DNA of 64,000 nt, taken from positions 372,001 to 436,000 of the forward strand of contig JACKHO010000006.1 in the NCBI GenBank assembly GCA_020638955.1. The letters are read 5' to 3'. This document shows positions 36,866 through 44,650 of the stretch, piece by piece. The position numbers and the translations under genes are program-made. Positions within the stretch are counted from its first letter, which is position 1; each line of letters opens with the position of its first letter. Origin of the DNA: Planctomycetaceae bacterium (GTDB lineage Bacteria > Planctomycetota > Planctomycetia > Planctomycetales > Planctomycetaceae). Under the pieces are notes generated by a model. The model ran no database searches, had not been told where the DNA came from, and saw only the letters and a program-made list of their open reading frames with translations.

Positions 36866-38797
36866 CTAAGATCCCGTCCGTCTGTTGGCACGCTGCTTGT
36901 GGAATTCGGCGGCCTGACGCAGCAACTCTTGCGTTGCTTCATCAAGCCCCTGCGGTCCGTCGCTCTGTTGTGAGAGTTGAATGGCCACGTTCTGCTGACT
37001 CTGTTCTTCCTGTCGCCATTTCATATTGGCGAGTGATTGCTGTAGTAGCAGAGGGCAGCCGTCGGCCGGATTCACTCCCAGGGAGTGGATTTTTTCATCG
37101 AGTCGCTTTTCGCGGGCACGTGTGTCTATCCAAACAACAAGCCGCGTCAGCGATCGTTGTTCACTGAGCTGGTCCAAAACCATGGGCAGGTTCACGACGT
37201 CACGCACAGCGGCCAGCTCCAGAAACACTTCCAGAACGGCCCGCAACGCGGGATTTCGTAATACGGTGGCTGCCTCATGCGGCTCCAGTGACTCTCCGTT
37301 GTCATCTGTTGACAACGCTCTGCGCACGAACGGTACGGCAGTTGGAGCGGCCAGCATGATTTCAAGCAAGTCGCATTCCAAACGGTCATCGCGACTGAAT
37401 TGTCCCCGGAGCAGACGCTTGACATCCTGCTCGTGGTCCTCCGGTTGTTCTTCGATAACCTGTTGCGGCCTTGCATGTTGCGTACGGCGAACCTCCTTGA
37501 TTCGGTCCCGGACGCTCTGTTCCGACACTCCCAGACGCTGTGCAAGATTTGCAATCAAGAATCCCTCTTTGACATTGGTTGCCATGTCTGGAACTTGAGC
37601 GAGCAGAGCGAGCATGTCCTCCAAGATGCGTGAACGACCATCAATGGTGTCGATGCCGTGGCGGAGACGTGCTGCCTGGAAACTAAATTCCCATGCCTCC
37701 GGAGCATTGTCAACCAGTTTTGCCAGGGCGTCCCCGCCGTTGAGCTCGAGGAAGTCCGCAGGATCGGCTCCGTTGGGGAGTGTGAGAATGCGTAAATCGA
37801 CATCCTGCGCCAGAAAACGGGCCGCCGCCTTCAGCGCGGCATTCTGTCCGGCGGCGTCACCGTCGAACACCAGCACAACTTTCCGCGTGTACCTCTTGAG
37901 CGCGGTGACGTGTGCGTCGGTCAACGCCGTTCCCAGTGTCGCCACCGTGTGCTTCACACCGTGCTGATGACAGGCAATACAGTCGGTGTATCCTTCGGTT
38001 ACGAGTACCACATCTTCCTTGCGAATGGCCTCACGCGCCTTGTCGATGCCGTACAGCAGCCGACTCTTGTGGAAGACGATACTCTCAGGGCTGTTAAAAT
38101 ATTTGCTCTTGTCGGTGCTGCCGGGCAAAATGCGTCCGCCGAACGCCACCGGCTGACCCCGTTCATTTCGAATCGAAAACAACACCCGATTCACAAAGTA
38201 GTCGTAGTGCGAACCGTCATCCCGCTCACCAACCAGCCGCGCTTCACGTAAGAGTTTGCTGGAATACCGACCACCCGACTGATTCAAAATGAAGTTCCAG
38301 TCGTTGGGATGAAATCCCAACCGAAATTCCCGGATGAGTTCGTCGTCAAAGCCCCGGTCGTACAGGTACCGCCGCGCAGGTTCGGCCTGGTCACTGTCCA
38401 TTAACGTCTTATGAAAGATGTTCTCCGCCCACTGGAGCACCTCAAAAACCCGGGCTCGGTTCATCTCTTCGTCAGATGTCCGTCCCGAAACACTTTTTGG
38501 GATGGGGAGCCCCGCTCGCTTTGCCAGGATTTCGAGTGCTTCACGAAACCCGACTTTCTCACGCTCCATGACGAAGGTGAAACTGTCTCCGCCGGTATTA
38601 CATGACCAGCAGCGAAAGGTCTGACGCTCGGGATAGACCACCATCGAGGGATTGCGGTCATCGTGAAAACAACATAGCCCGACGTATTCACGTCCGCCCG
38701 CCCGCGGCTGAAGAGCAACAGCTTCCCCAATCAGAGCGACAATCTCGGTCTGAGATCGAACCGCCTCTCGAAAGTCTTGGGGAAACTCGACTGCCAC
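36866..38797 (-). CDS. dnaG: DNA primase
   Basis: 643 aa from a GTG with AAAGGA about 7 nt upstream. N-terminal CHC2 zinc finger (C42, H45, C63, C66), catalytic core with Toprim motifs VLVTEGYTD and VLVFDGDAAG, and a C-terminal helicase-binding region. It synthesises RNA primers for replication. Together with rpoD it forms the expected operon and fixes this part of the window as core chromosome. The accessory island begins a few hundred bases upstream of its start. Confidence 0.97.
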   Translation of the reverse strand: MAVEFPQDFREAVRSQTEIVALIGEAVALQPRAGGREYVGLCCFHDDRNPSMVVYPERQTFRCWSCNTGGDSFTFVMEREKVGFREALEILAKRAGLPIPKSVSGRTSDEEMNRARVFEVLQWAENIFHKTLMDSDQAEPARRYLYDRGFDDELIREFRLGFHPNDWNFILNQSGGRYSSKLLREARLVGERDDGSHYDYFVNRVLFSIRNERGQPVAFGGRILPGSTDKSKYFNSPESIVFHKSRLLYGIDKAREAIRKEDVVLVTEGYTDCIACHQHGVKHTVATLGTALTDAHVTALKRYTRKVVLVFDGDAAGQNAALKAAARFLAQDVDLRILTLPNGADPADFLELNGGDALAKLVDNAPEAWEFSFQAARLRHGIDTIDGRSRILEDMLALLAQVPDMATNVKEGFLIANLAQRLGVSEQSVRDRIKEVRRTQHARPQQVIEEQPEDHEQDVKRLLRGQFSRDDRLECDLLEIMLAAPTAVPFVRRALSTDDNGESLEPHEAATVLRNPALRAVLEVFLELAAVRDVVNLPMVLDQLSEQRSLTRLVVWIDTRAREKRLDEKIHSLGVNPADGCPLLLQQSLANMKWRQEEQSQQNVAIQLSQQSDGPQGLDEATQELLRQAAEFHKQRANRRTGS

Positions 38798-39744
38798 AAA
38801 TCATTCCTTTGGATCAGGCTGGTGTCACGCGCCGACATTCCAGCCGGAACAACAACTACATTCCGTGTAGTTGTCACACTGTGACGCATTGCAGACAAGA
38901 GGACAAGTGTGCAGACCATTTGGCCACCCCTGTGCGTCTCTCGCCTCATTCAATCTACACCGTCCCCGCCCCCGGTCAAATTGAATTGAGCCCACGACCA
39001 CCAGACAGCCAACCCGCAAACAGCAACCCACATTCAACTTACACAAACGGCTCACCCACCCAACTTACCTGGACACCGCGTCCATCAGACAAACCGTCTC
39101 ACCCCCAACCCCCAAATTGGCGATCATCGTCACACCCACGCCGAACCAAGGGGACAGTTGGTATTCAAGAAATGCGACACTACCCGGTGCTTGATAGTGT
39201 CCTAATTTGGCTCCTCCCGGCCAAAATCCACTCCGGCCATCGCTCTCCGCGATGAATCTCCGACTGAATTACGCCCGTCAACACAGGTCAGTACCCCGCC
39301 TGTCCTGCATTCGGTCCGGTTAAGCCAAATTTTCTGAAAAAAAGTTCTGTAACGACTTACGTCCAAAACAACTTACGACACCGCGACGCATAGAATGCCG
39401 TTTTCAGCACTGAGCTGTGAAGGGGTGGAAACGGCAGTCTATGCAGAATTACGCATCGTAAACTGCTGTGCAAATTGATCTTGCGACGACGCTCTGGGTC
39501 TTATTTTCGTCGCTTCTCTTGGCGTAAGTTGACGCAAGCCAACTGTCTAAACGCCCTTGCAGCGTTGCTCGCCGCGATTTTCTCATGCGTGCCTGCTTTT
39601 GATGCCCGTATAAAAGAGTGATGGCCACGTCGCCACTGGCTGACGGTCGATTGTTAATGTCAACAGAAATGCGAGACTGGTAATTTGACAAAATGATCAT
39701 AAACCTTTTGTCACATTTGACATACACGAATCATGGCCCGGTAA
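38798..39744. other. Gene-free left edge of the accessory island
   Basis: No convincing gene in 950 bp. It must hold the dnaG promoter, but I see no clear consensus pair. It contains hairpin P1 (39176-39201) and a 15-bp imperfect hairpin at 39388-39444 (GCATAGA/TCTATGC with TGCCGTTT/AAACGGCA inside, one mismatch). Confidence 0.5.
39176..39201 (+). repeat. Island hairpin P, copy 1
   Basis: Starts GACACTACCCGGTGCTTG and ends TAGTGTC; the arms GACACTA/TAGTGTC pair over 7 bp. Same loop core (CCCGGTGCTTG) and same orientation as copies at 41985, 47250 and 50920. The A-T pair near the stem middle differs from the G-C or G-T pairs of the other copies, so pairing is kept while sequence changes. Confidence 0.75.
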
Positions 39745-39969
39745 AATAGGAAAGCCATCCTCACACGGGGCGAGGATGGCTTCATGTTAGTCGCCCCGGA
39801 TTGGCTACATCTGGAAATGGTCTTGGCTGATCGTCCAGGTGAAGCCCCAAATGGAGGCAACAGTCATGTTGTTCTTACGTCGAAGGTACGCGCCGCGTCT
39901 GTGGTTTCATTTGAGGAGGAACCAATTTCCGGCCATGACCGGAGTCAGCGGGTACACGATCATCATACG
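39745..39969 (-). ncRNA. Structured RNA of module A (225 nt)
   Basis: Reads on the minus strand from CGTATGATG (39969) to a T-rich tail, starting 22 bp after the RHH stop. It shares its order of elements with the copies at 45998 and 49263: a TCCGGT/GCCGGA hairpin, the invariant block GGCGCGTACCTTCGAC, a CAACA/TGTTG hairpin, a long variable stem (plus-strand arms 39803-39815 and 39834-39846, 11 of 13 paired), a GGGGC strand (plus-strand 39793-39797), and a terminal hairpin GCCATCCTC/GAGGATGGC with loop GCCCCGTGT. The loop GCCCC can pair with the upstream GGGGC as a pseudoknot. The tail TTTCCTATTTT makes the last hairpin terminator-like. Confidence 0.7.
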
Positions 39970-39991
39970 GAGACCCCGGAGACTGCCAAGG

Positions 39992-40192
39992 TCAAACCTT
40001 TGGCTTTCCGTGTTTTTTGATGACTCTTGCCGAATCCTTGTCGAGAACACGCCGCAAATACTCGGAAACTGTTTCATTCGACAACTCGGCAGCGGTGCCG
40101 ATACGTGCCCACAATTCATCGTCGGCACGAAAATATCGCTTGGGGGTCGTTCCGGTTGCGGGGCGACCCCGCTTTCTCTCTGTCTCGCTCAT
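39992..40192 (-). CDS. Ribbon-helix-helix protein of module A
   Basis: 66 aa: a basic N-terminus with GRPATGTTP, then KRYFRADDELWARIGTAAEL and SNETVSEYLRRVLD, matching the beta-strand plus two helices of CopG/Arc-type DNA-binding proteins. It is nearly identical in length and sequence to the protein at 45775. The start codon sits 6 nt behind a -10 box, so the mRNA is probably leaderless. It is divergent from the transposase at 40406 and is followed by the 225-nt RNA. Likely a repressor of its own promoter (inference from the overlapping palindrome). Confidence 0.8.
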   Translation of the reverse strand: MSETERKRGRPATGTTPKRYFRADDELWARIGTAAELSNETVSEYLRRVLDKDSARVIKKHGKPKV

Positions 40193-40227
40193 GTGGATAC
40201 TTTATGTCCACACAGAAAAATTGTCAA
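40193..40227 (-). promoter_or_regulatory. Leaderless promoter-operator of RHH gene A
   Basis: On the minus strand: TTGACA (40222-40227), 17-bp spacer, TAAAGT (40199-40204), 6 nt, then the ATG, so transcription should begin at or next to the start codon. A palindrome GTGGA...TCCAC (40193-40211) spans the -10 box. The same layout and palindrome occur before the sister gene at 45775. Confidence 0.7.
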
Positions 40228-40281
40228 TTAGACGCCCGTTTTCGTGTACAGCGTTGCCCTGGAATGCTATTATTTGGGTGC

Positions 40282-40405
40282 CCAAAAAACGAGCCGAGTC
40301 GACGCCAATCGACCCGGCTCAACTGTCACCCGGCGAAGAGCCAGAATGCCAGCGTAGGAACTGCATTCTACCGCGATTCGCCCCAACTGGAAGGGGGAAA
40401 CCCAA
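40282..40405 (+). promoter_or_regulatory. Structured leader of transposase A; terminator in the opposite direction
   Basis: First hairpin GAGCCG...CGGCTC (40291-40320) is preceded by AAAAAA, so on the minus strand it reads as a Rho-independent terminator (hairpin plus T6). Then nested arms GGCGAA (40332) / TTCGCC (40377-40382) enclose AGAATGC (40343) / GCATTCT (40363-40369). The same order is kept in modules B and C with changed but still pairing stems. A TATTAT box upstream (about 40268-40273) could be the transposase -10. AAGGGGG before the ATG is the likely ribosome site. Confidence 0.6.
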
Positions 40406-41320
40406 ATGGCGAATCGCTTGAAGCGAGACAAGGTTCTGCTGTGCCTGCGTCTACTCTCCGAAGGAAACTCCATTCGCTCTGTTGAACGTATTACGCGGGT
40501 TCACCGCGATACGATTATGCGTCAACTCGTAAAATTCGGGGATGCCTGCCAACGCTTTCTCGATCTCATGTTTCGTACGGTTGTTGTCCATCACGCTCAA
40601 TTGGACGAAATCTGGACCTGGGTGCGGAAAAAGCAGGGTCGGTTAACCGAGCAAGAGCAGAAGGATGACACCATTGGCGACATCTACCTGTTTACTGCTT
40701 TGGACTCCGACACCAAGCTTCTATTCTCATACAAGCTCGGCAAGAGGACCGGAGAGACGACAGAAGCCTTTGTGCAGGACATGGCGCGTCGCATGTACCG
40801 TGCCCCTGACACCCAAGGGATTAGTCGGCCTCAGGTCAGTACGGACGGATTTGGACCGTACGTCGGTTCTCTGCGTCGCCAGTTCAAAGGACAGGTTCGT
40901 CATGGAGTTCTAATAAAGAACTACGTCAATCCGGAGTCGGGACGTTATGCACCGCCTGACTTGAGCCAAGCCAAGCGGATTCCCGTCAACGGTATAGAGG
41001 ACAAGTACACCATCTGTACCTCGCATGTGGAGCGGTTGAATTGCACGCATCGCCAACACATGAAGCGGTTGGCGCGTCTGACTCTGGCGTTTTCGAAGAA
41101 GTTCGAGAACCTTGAAGCCGCAACGGCCATGCACATTGCGACCTACAACTTCGCGAGAGTTCACCGGACTCTGAAGTGTACGCCTGCGATGAAAGCGGGA
41201 ATCGTCGCGGAACTGTGGAGCTTTGACCATCTGTACGACGAAGTCATGGAACAAGCGAGCAAGGACGACATGACGCGGAAGATGGAGCGTTTAATCAATG
41301 CGCTGAATCGCCGTAAATAG
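40406..41320 (+). CDS. IS1-like DDE transposase, module A
   Basis: 304 aa. N-terminal helix-turn-helix (residues 8-45, GNSIRSVERITRVHRDTIMR), then an RNase-H-type DDE core with D67 (LDEIW), D147 (STDGFGPY) and E209 (HVERLN). It resembles solo proteins called IS1 family transposases in many genomes. The acidic triad is intact, so it should be active. No terminal inverted repeats or target duplications typical of IS1 were found around it. It is the most divergent of the three copies (others at 44651 and 47903), pointing to separate arrival or old duplication. Confidence 0.88.
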   Translation: MANRLKRDKVLLCLRLLSEGNSIRSVERITRVHRDTIMRQLVKFGDACQRFLDLMFRTVVVHHAQLDEIWTWVRKKQGRLTEQEQKDDTIGDIYLFTALDSDTKLLFSYKLGKRTGETTEAFVQDMARRMYRAPDTQGISRPQVSTDGFGPYVGSLRRQFKGQVRHGVLIKNYVNPESGRYAPPDLSQAKRIPVNGIEDKYTICTSHVERLNCTHRQHMKRLARLTLAFSKKFENLEAATAMHIATYNFARVHRTLKCTPAMKAGIVAELWSFDHLYDEVMEQASKDDMTRKMERLINALNRRK

Positions 41321-41359
41321 TCATATTGACTTTTCGCAAATGTCGGTGATGATTCTGTT

Positions 41360-41437
41360 GTCTAACAGGACAACAACCAGAAATTCGCCAAGGCCGCTCT
41401 GCCCACAATGTCCTGTTAGACTGTGGCAGGCGGCCTT
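41360..41437 (+). promoter_or_regulatory. Pseudoknot-forming leader (or attC-like site) before the 46-aa gene
   Basis: GTCTAACAGGACA (41360-41372) is fully complementary to TGTCCTGTTAGAC (41409-41421). The latter sits in the loop of a second hairpin, AAGGCCGC (41390-41397) / GCGGCCTT (41430-41437). Both can form together as an RNA pseudoknot. A homologous site on the minus strand at 42745-42826 has TAGCAGGACA/TGTCCTGCTA, a compensatory change. The outer ends also fit integron boxes (GTCTAAC, GTTAGAC). Confidence 0.55.
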
Positions 41438-41459
41438 CGGTAATAGGGAGATTTCGGAA

Positions 41460-41600
41460 ATGGCTGGTAAAGGTAAGGAGACAAGCAAGAAGGCAGCTAG
41501 CGCAGCATCAAAGGTGCTTCGCGACGGACGCACAAGTAAGGCGTCAAAGACCGCTGCTGGTTCAGCACTTTCTCAGAGGCCAGGCGGAAAGAAGAAGTAG
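41460..41600 (+). CDS. 46-aa basic Lys/Ser/Ala-rich protein
   Basis: Starts at the ATG at 41460 with GGGAG 11 nt upstream. Sequence is helical and basic (KETSKKAASAASKVLRDGRT, ALSQRPGGKKK). Short proteins of this make-up are frequent in mobile islands and near toxin-antitoxin genes; function unknown. It is preceded by the pseudoknot leader. The open frame continues upstream to 41340 but that part overlaps the leader and lacks a ribosome site. Confidence 0.65.
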   Translation: MAGKGKETSKKAASAASKVLRDGRTSKASKTAAGSALSQRPGGKKK

Positions 41601-41601
41601 G

Positions 41602-41850
41602 TCAAACCGACACTTTTTCCATCCTGAGAATGTTTACCTTGGGGATGTGCTCGATGTATCGCCACGTGCCATCCTCAAGGTACTCATCAAGCGCGATTGA
41701 GACTGAGTCCTCCGTTTCTTGGACCAGTAACCCAGCGCTTTCCAGTTCTACCCTCGTCACCATCTCTTCAAGCGTGCATTCTCCACGCTGGTACGAAGCG
41801 TCAAACCAACGGACGTAAACTAACGTCTTTTTCTTTGCTGTCTCAGTCAT
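41602..41850 (-). CDS. 82-aa hypothetical protein
   Basis: From the ATG at 41850 (MTETAKKKTLVYVRWFDASY). Compact alpha/beta-looking sequence with LEEMVTRVELESAGLLVQET and a C-terminal IPKVNILRMEKVSV. Similar short proteins with a V-RW-DS start and a late IPK motif are common on phages and islands; no function is known to me. Its stop abuts the stop of the 46-aa gene (convergent). Confidence 0.6.
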   Translation of the reverse strand: MTETAKKKTLVYVRWFDASYQRGECTLEEMVTRVELESAGLLVQETEDSVSIALDEYLEDGTWRYIEHIPKVNILRMEKVSV

Positions 41851-41984
41851 TCTCGCTACCTCAACCTCACGCTCTGTGTTACGCAAGAATAGCGCAACAA
41901 CAACAGTTCATGGAATTGCTCGCCATCCCGTTGTGCCCACGCGCAAACTTCCATGCCAAACAAAATAAATCGTGATTCATGCGC

Positions 41985-42011
41985 GGACACTACCCGGTGC
42001 TTGGGTGGTGT
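41985..42011 (+). repeat. Island hairpin P, copy 2
   Basis: GACACTACCC and GGGTGGTGTC around GGTGCTT, a 10-bp stem with one G-T pair. Same orientation as the copies at 39176, 47250 and 50920. Confidence 0.8.
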
Positions 42012-42111
42012 CGCATTTCAAAATGAACCGGGCCACAAAAGAGCTTGAATGCTTCAACACGGCGACACGTCTCGCATTGACAAAAACTGCGAATTAACGT
42101 AGACATTCCAC

Positions 42112-42202
42112 CACCACACGTCACAATGAGAGCCATTAGCTTGGCGTGTGGTAACCCGAGCGTACGCAACTCCCGGTTGGCACATGCTGACCGGGAGTTT
42201 TG
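42112..42202 (+). ncRNA. Repeated 95-nt structured element, copy 1
   Basis: CCACACG (42114-42120) / CGTGTGG (42145-42151), then the conserved linker TAACCCGAGCGTACGCA, then ACTCCCGGT (42169-42177) / ACCGGGAGT (42190-42198) followed by TTTTG. The last hairpin plus T-run looks like a Rho-independent terminator on the plus strand. A near-identical element is at 47800-47893 on the minus strand. No gene lies directly upstream here. Confidence 0.6.
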
Positions 42203-42343
42203 CTATGGACGTGCTGTACGGGCCACACCAAATCGTTTCCCTAGACGACATTGCGCCATTCGATTCAGAGGTGCACGGTGATTGTATAGCCGAATTTGAT
42301 TCATCATTACCCGACGCTGTGCTGCTGGCTATTCAGTTTCATC

Positions 42344-42718
42344 CTACTCGACAATCTCGTCGTAACGAACCATCGGGCCTGCCCCTTTCTCGGAGATATC
42401 GAGCAACAAGTTTACTCTATGCCCCCGAGCCCGGTGAACCATAAGAACGATTTCTTTGAGCAAGTCAGAGGTTTCCACGGGAAACACCCCAAGGAAGTTG
42501 TTTCTCTGATGCTTGGTGTCCGCAACAAACCGCTTGGCAAGGTCTTCGTCAGTAAAAGCGACCAAGCAAGGGTTTTCTCCTGGCGGTGTCATTGTCAGAA
42601 AATTCGTTTTGTGACTGATGACGAGCCTCTTTGTGACTGGGTCCAACGGGAATGGCGGACTGAGCAGCATATAGAGCGGAAATAGCACCAAGAAGCCATC
42701 GTCCGGAATCTCTACCAT
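42344..42718 (-). CDS. 124-aa hypothetical protein
   Basis: Hydrophobic start (residues 8-25), then ENPCLVAFTDEDLAKRFVAD and GHRVNLLLDISEKGAG. The LVAFTDEDLAKRF stretch recalls SseB-type N-terminal domains, but this is weak. It is preceded on its own strand by a pseudoknot leader ending about 26 nt before the ATG. Function unknown. Confidence 0.55.
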   Translation of the reverse strand: MVEIPDDGFLVLFPLYMLLSPPFPLDPVTKRLVISHKTNFLTMTPPGENPCLVAFTDEDLAKRFVADTKHQRNNFLGVFPVETSDLLKEIVLMVHRARGHRVNLLLDISEKGAGPMVRYDEIVE

Positions 42719-42744
42719 TGATCATCAACCCACTCAACAAACCA

Positions 42745-42826
42745 AAGGCCGCCCCCCACGGTCTAGCAGGACATGTGGGCAAAGCGGCCTTGGCGTTGTT
42801 CTCTGATTGGGTGTCCTGCTACGACA
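42745..42826 (-). promoter_or_regulatory. Pseudoknot-forming leader (or attC-like site), second copy
   Basis: On the minus strand: TAGCAGGACA (revcomp of 42812-42821) pairs with TGTCCTGCTA inside the loop of the AAGGCCGC/GCGGCCTT hairpin (42784-42791 and 42745-42752). It is homologous to 41360-41437 but in opposite orientation, and again lies just before a small gene on the same strand. The R'-like end is GCTAGAC rather than GTTAGAC, which weakens an integron reading. Confidence 0.55.
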
Positions 42827-42923
42827 TCTGAATCATCGCCGCAAACACAGCAAAGTCAATATGAATTGGCCAAGACAACCGCACAACCAACTGACTTCAC
42901 GCGCACGAACGCCCATCGACACA

Positions 42924-43292
42924 TCAGCCAAAAAACGCCCACCACATCATGCAGGCACCTGACACGATACTTATCAACCCGAGGACCACCCCAACCATTG
43001 CTGCCTGAAACCCCGGGTCAGCGGTAAAACCTCTCCAGTTCGGTGCCCGAAACTGCGAATGACATTGAGGGCAGGAAACCTGCTGTGACTCGTACGCCAC
43101 GTCACTTGCAATTAGGTGCTTGCAGTACGGGCAAGCCAATGGGCCTGTGGTTTTTGAACCACTCGACGTCACGCTCTTCGACGACTGATCGGACTCATCC
43201 GGCTTCGCCAAAAGAACCACAATTGCCCCGACAGCCATAATGCCGAGGACCAGAACCACTGACTGGAACACTGGATTCAATGCGAGAAGCAT
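42924..43292 (-). CDS. Membrane protein with central zinc ribbon
   Basis: 122 aa: an N-terminal helix (residues 5-29), a linker, a zinc ribbon (CPYC about residue 54, CPQC about 74), and a C-terminal helix (about 96-120, MVGVVLGLISIVSGACMMWW). All four Cys of the ribbon are present. Function unknown; the ribbon probably sits on the cytoplasmic side between two helices. Confidence 0.65.
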   Translation of the reverse strand: MLLALNPVFQSVVLVLGIMAVGAIVVLLAKPDESDQSSKSVTSSGSKTTGPLACPYCKHLIASDVAYESQQVSCPQCHSQFRAPNWRGFTADPGFQAAMVGVVLGLISIVSGACMMWWAFFG

Positions 43293-43632
43293 GATTCACC
43301 CTTTGCTAAAACGAGAGGGAGCAACCGCAACGCCCTCGCCCACGCGCCAGGCTTACCACAGCCTTGCAGAGAACGAAAGAACGACCACGGAAGCTCCCAT
43401 TCGCGTAATGCAAAGGGGGCCGTGTGACCGTCTTTCCGTCTTCTGCAATGTGTGCCCCAACTCAATGGGGCGAGTGGTAATTTGGCGCGTCAACGGAACG
43501 ACACGAACAAGTTGTACCTGCCTCTACGGCAGACGCATCTATCCTACTGGAAACAAAATGCTTGTGGCAACACCTCACTAACCAACTGACGGCTGGCTTG
43601 ATCGTTTCCGACTCAAGTGATAGGGTTACCGA

Positions 43633-43743
43633 AGCTACGAACGCCAAGAGGCCCCAACCAGCAATGGACGGGGCCTCTGTTCGTTTGACAGGCTGTGAGA
43701 CTCTCGGCAATCATTCTTGCTGTACCCGGTGGCGTTCGTAGCT
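43633..43743. other. Large nested hairpin element before the gene at 43791
   Basis: Outer arms AGCTACGAACGCC (43633-43645) and GGCGTTCGTAGCT (43731-43743) are a perfect 13-bp pair enclosing AGAGGCCCC (43647-43655) / GGGGCCTCT (43670-43678). The inner loop CAGCAA can also pair with TTGCTG near 43718. The CGCCAAG start of the inner hairpin is shared with the two pseudoknot leaders. The rest of 43293-43790 shows no gene. Confidence 0.5.
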
Positions 43744-43790
43744 GTTCGTCCGCTGGCGAGACGCGCAACTCCGCACGCAAGGATGAACCA

Positions 43791-44060
43791 ATGACCGATA
43801 AAGAACCGCAACAACCCGACCAGCCATCAACGCCACCACAAAACCCTGGTGACGCAGCACCTACTCATCAGCGGAAATCGATAGCCGATGTTCTTGGCGA
43901 CCGAGAGCCTGTTGTTGTTGACCTGATTGAGGCTCAGATGCCACAAGCGGCTCCGGAGGCTCCGGCGTCACCCCCACTGACACAGGAACAACAGCCAGAA
44001 GACCTGACAGAACAATCAGCGCCGAAGCCCACCCCAAATGACTCGACTTCCATCGATTGA
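43791..44060 (+). CDS. Pro/Gln-rich 89-aa hypothetical protein (uncertain)
   Basis: ATG with AAGGA about 8 nt upstream. Low-complexity, acidic and Pro/Gln-rich (DKEPQQPDQPSTPPQNPG), with no domain. Its last 200 bp overlap the 3' end of the membrane protein gene on the other strand, so one of the two reading frames may be non-coding here. Kept because of the ribosome site. Confidence 0.35.
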   Translation: MTDKEPQQPDQPSTPPQNPGDAAPTHQRKSIADVLGDREPVVVDLIEAQMPQAAPEAPASPPLTQEQQPEDLTEQSAPKPTPNDSTSID

Positions 44061-44532
44061 CATGCCGGGCAGCCTCGACCGAAACGCAGGTTGCAGCGAA
44101 AACATGGGGTGTAATCTCACCAGCACCTTCGTAAATCTCATGCAGAATCCGGCCTCGCTTGGGCAGTGCTACCGCAGATCGCCACTTCGCCTTCAAAAGA
44201 ATACCAAGAGATATCACGACACAGAGCAGTGCAGGCATGGTTGCCCACAAACTTCCCTGACTGGCTACGTACATCAGGCCACCAAACAGGGTCATTGCCA
44301 CCCCGAATGCCCACTCGATGTTCGTGTTCATTCGGTCCAGGCTCTCGCGAGCAATGCTGAACTGGTCTTTCACCTCAGCCAATAGCACGTCGTAGTCGAC
44401 CTTGTCTGATGGGCGAAGTGACCGACTCCACTCGTTGAGTTCAAGTATCTCCGGTGGGTAGTTTTCCGGCTCTGGAAACTTGCTCCACAGGGTTGCCCAC
44501 AAGTCCAGCAAGCACAATTTCAACCATCGCAT
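43861..44532 (-). CDS. Hypothetical membrane protein
   Basis: 223 aa with GGGGGAAG before the ATG. Residues 1-90 are soluble and acidic; helices at about 92-108 and 112-130 (WAFGVAMTLFGGLMYVA, MPALLCVVISLGILLK) and a third at about 165-185 (WASALIVLSGLLAVVPVSVG) give a small polytopic protein with a Gln/Glu-rich tail. No family recognised. The leader upstream contains a hairpin (CAGTA/TACTG with GCCAA/TTGGC). Confidence 0.6.
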   Translation of the reverse strand: MRWLKLCLLDLWATLWSKFPEPENYPPEILELNEWSRSLRPSDKVDYDVLLAEVKDQFSIARESLDRMNTNIEWAFGVAMTLFGGLMYVASQGSLWATMPALLCVVISLGILLKAKWRSAVALPKRGRILHEIYEGAGEITPHVFAATCVSVEAARHVNRWKSSHLGWASALIVLSGLLAVVPVSVGVTPEPPEPLVASEPQSGQQQQALGRQEHRLSISADE

Positions 44533-44650
44533 TTCTTCCCCCTATTGGCTCTGCACTAACAGACTTCCAGGTTGCGCCCAGCGTAACACAGTAGGCCAAC
44601 TCGCGGAATTGGCATACTGCTCACTGTACCAACACTGACCAAAATCCACT

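Noticed and set aside
38602..39255. 217-codon open frame across the dnaG start region
   Set aside because: Its first 200 bp are antisense to dnaG and the rest is low-complexity Pro/Ser/His without a ribosome site.
39449..39727. 92-codon open frame on the minus strand
   Set aside because: No ribosome site, no domain, and it lies between structured elements; probably chance.
40406..41320. Complete IS1 element with terminal inverted repeats
   Set aside because: No matching terminal repeats or target duplications flank any of the three transposase genes; the conserved unit extends through the RHH gene and RNA instead.
41360..43743. Classical integron cassette array
   Set aside because: Only one site has both R boxes, sites point in opposite directions, gene orientations are mixed, and no integron integrase is in the window. 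Kept only as an alternative for the pseudoknot leaders.
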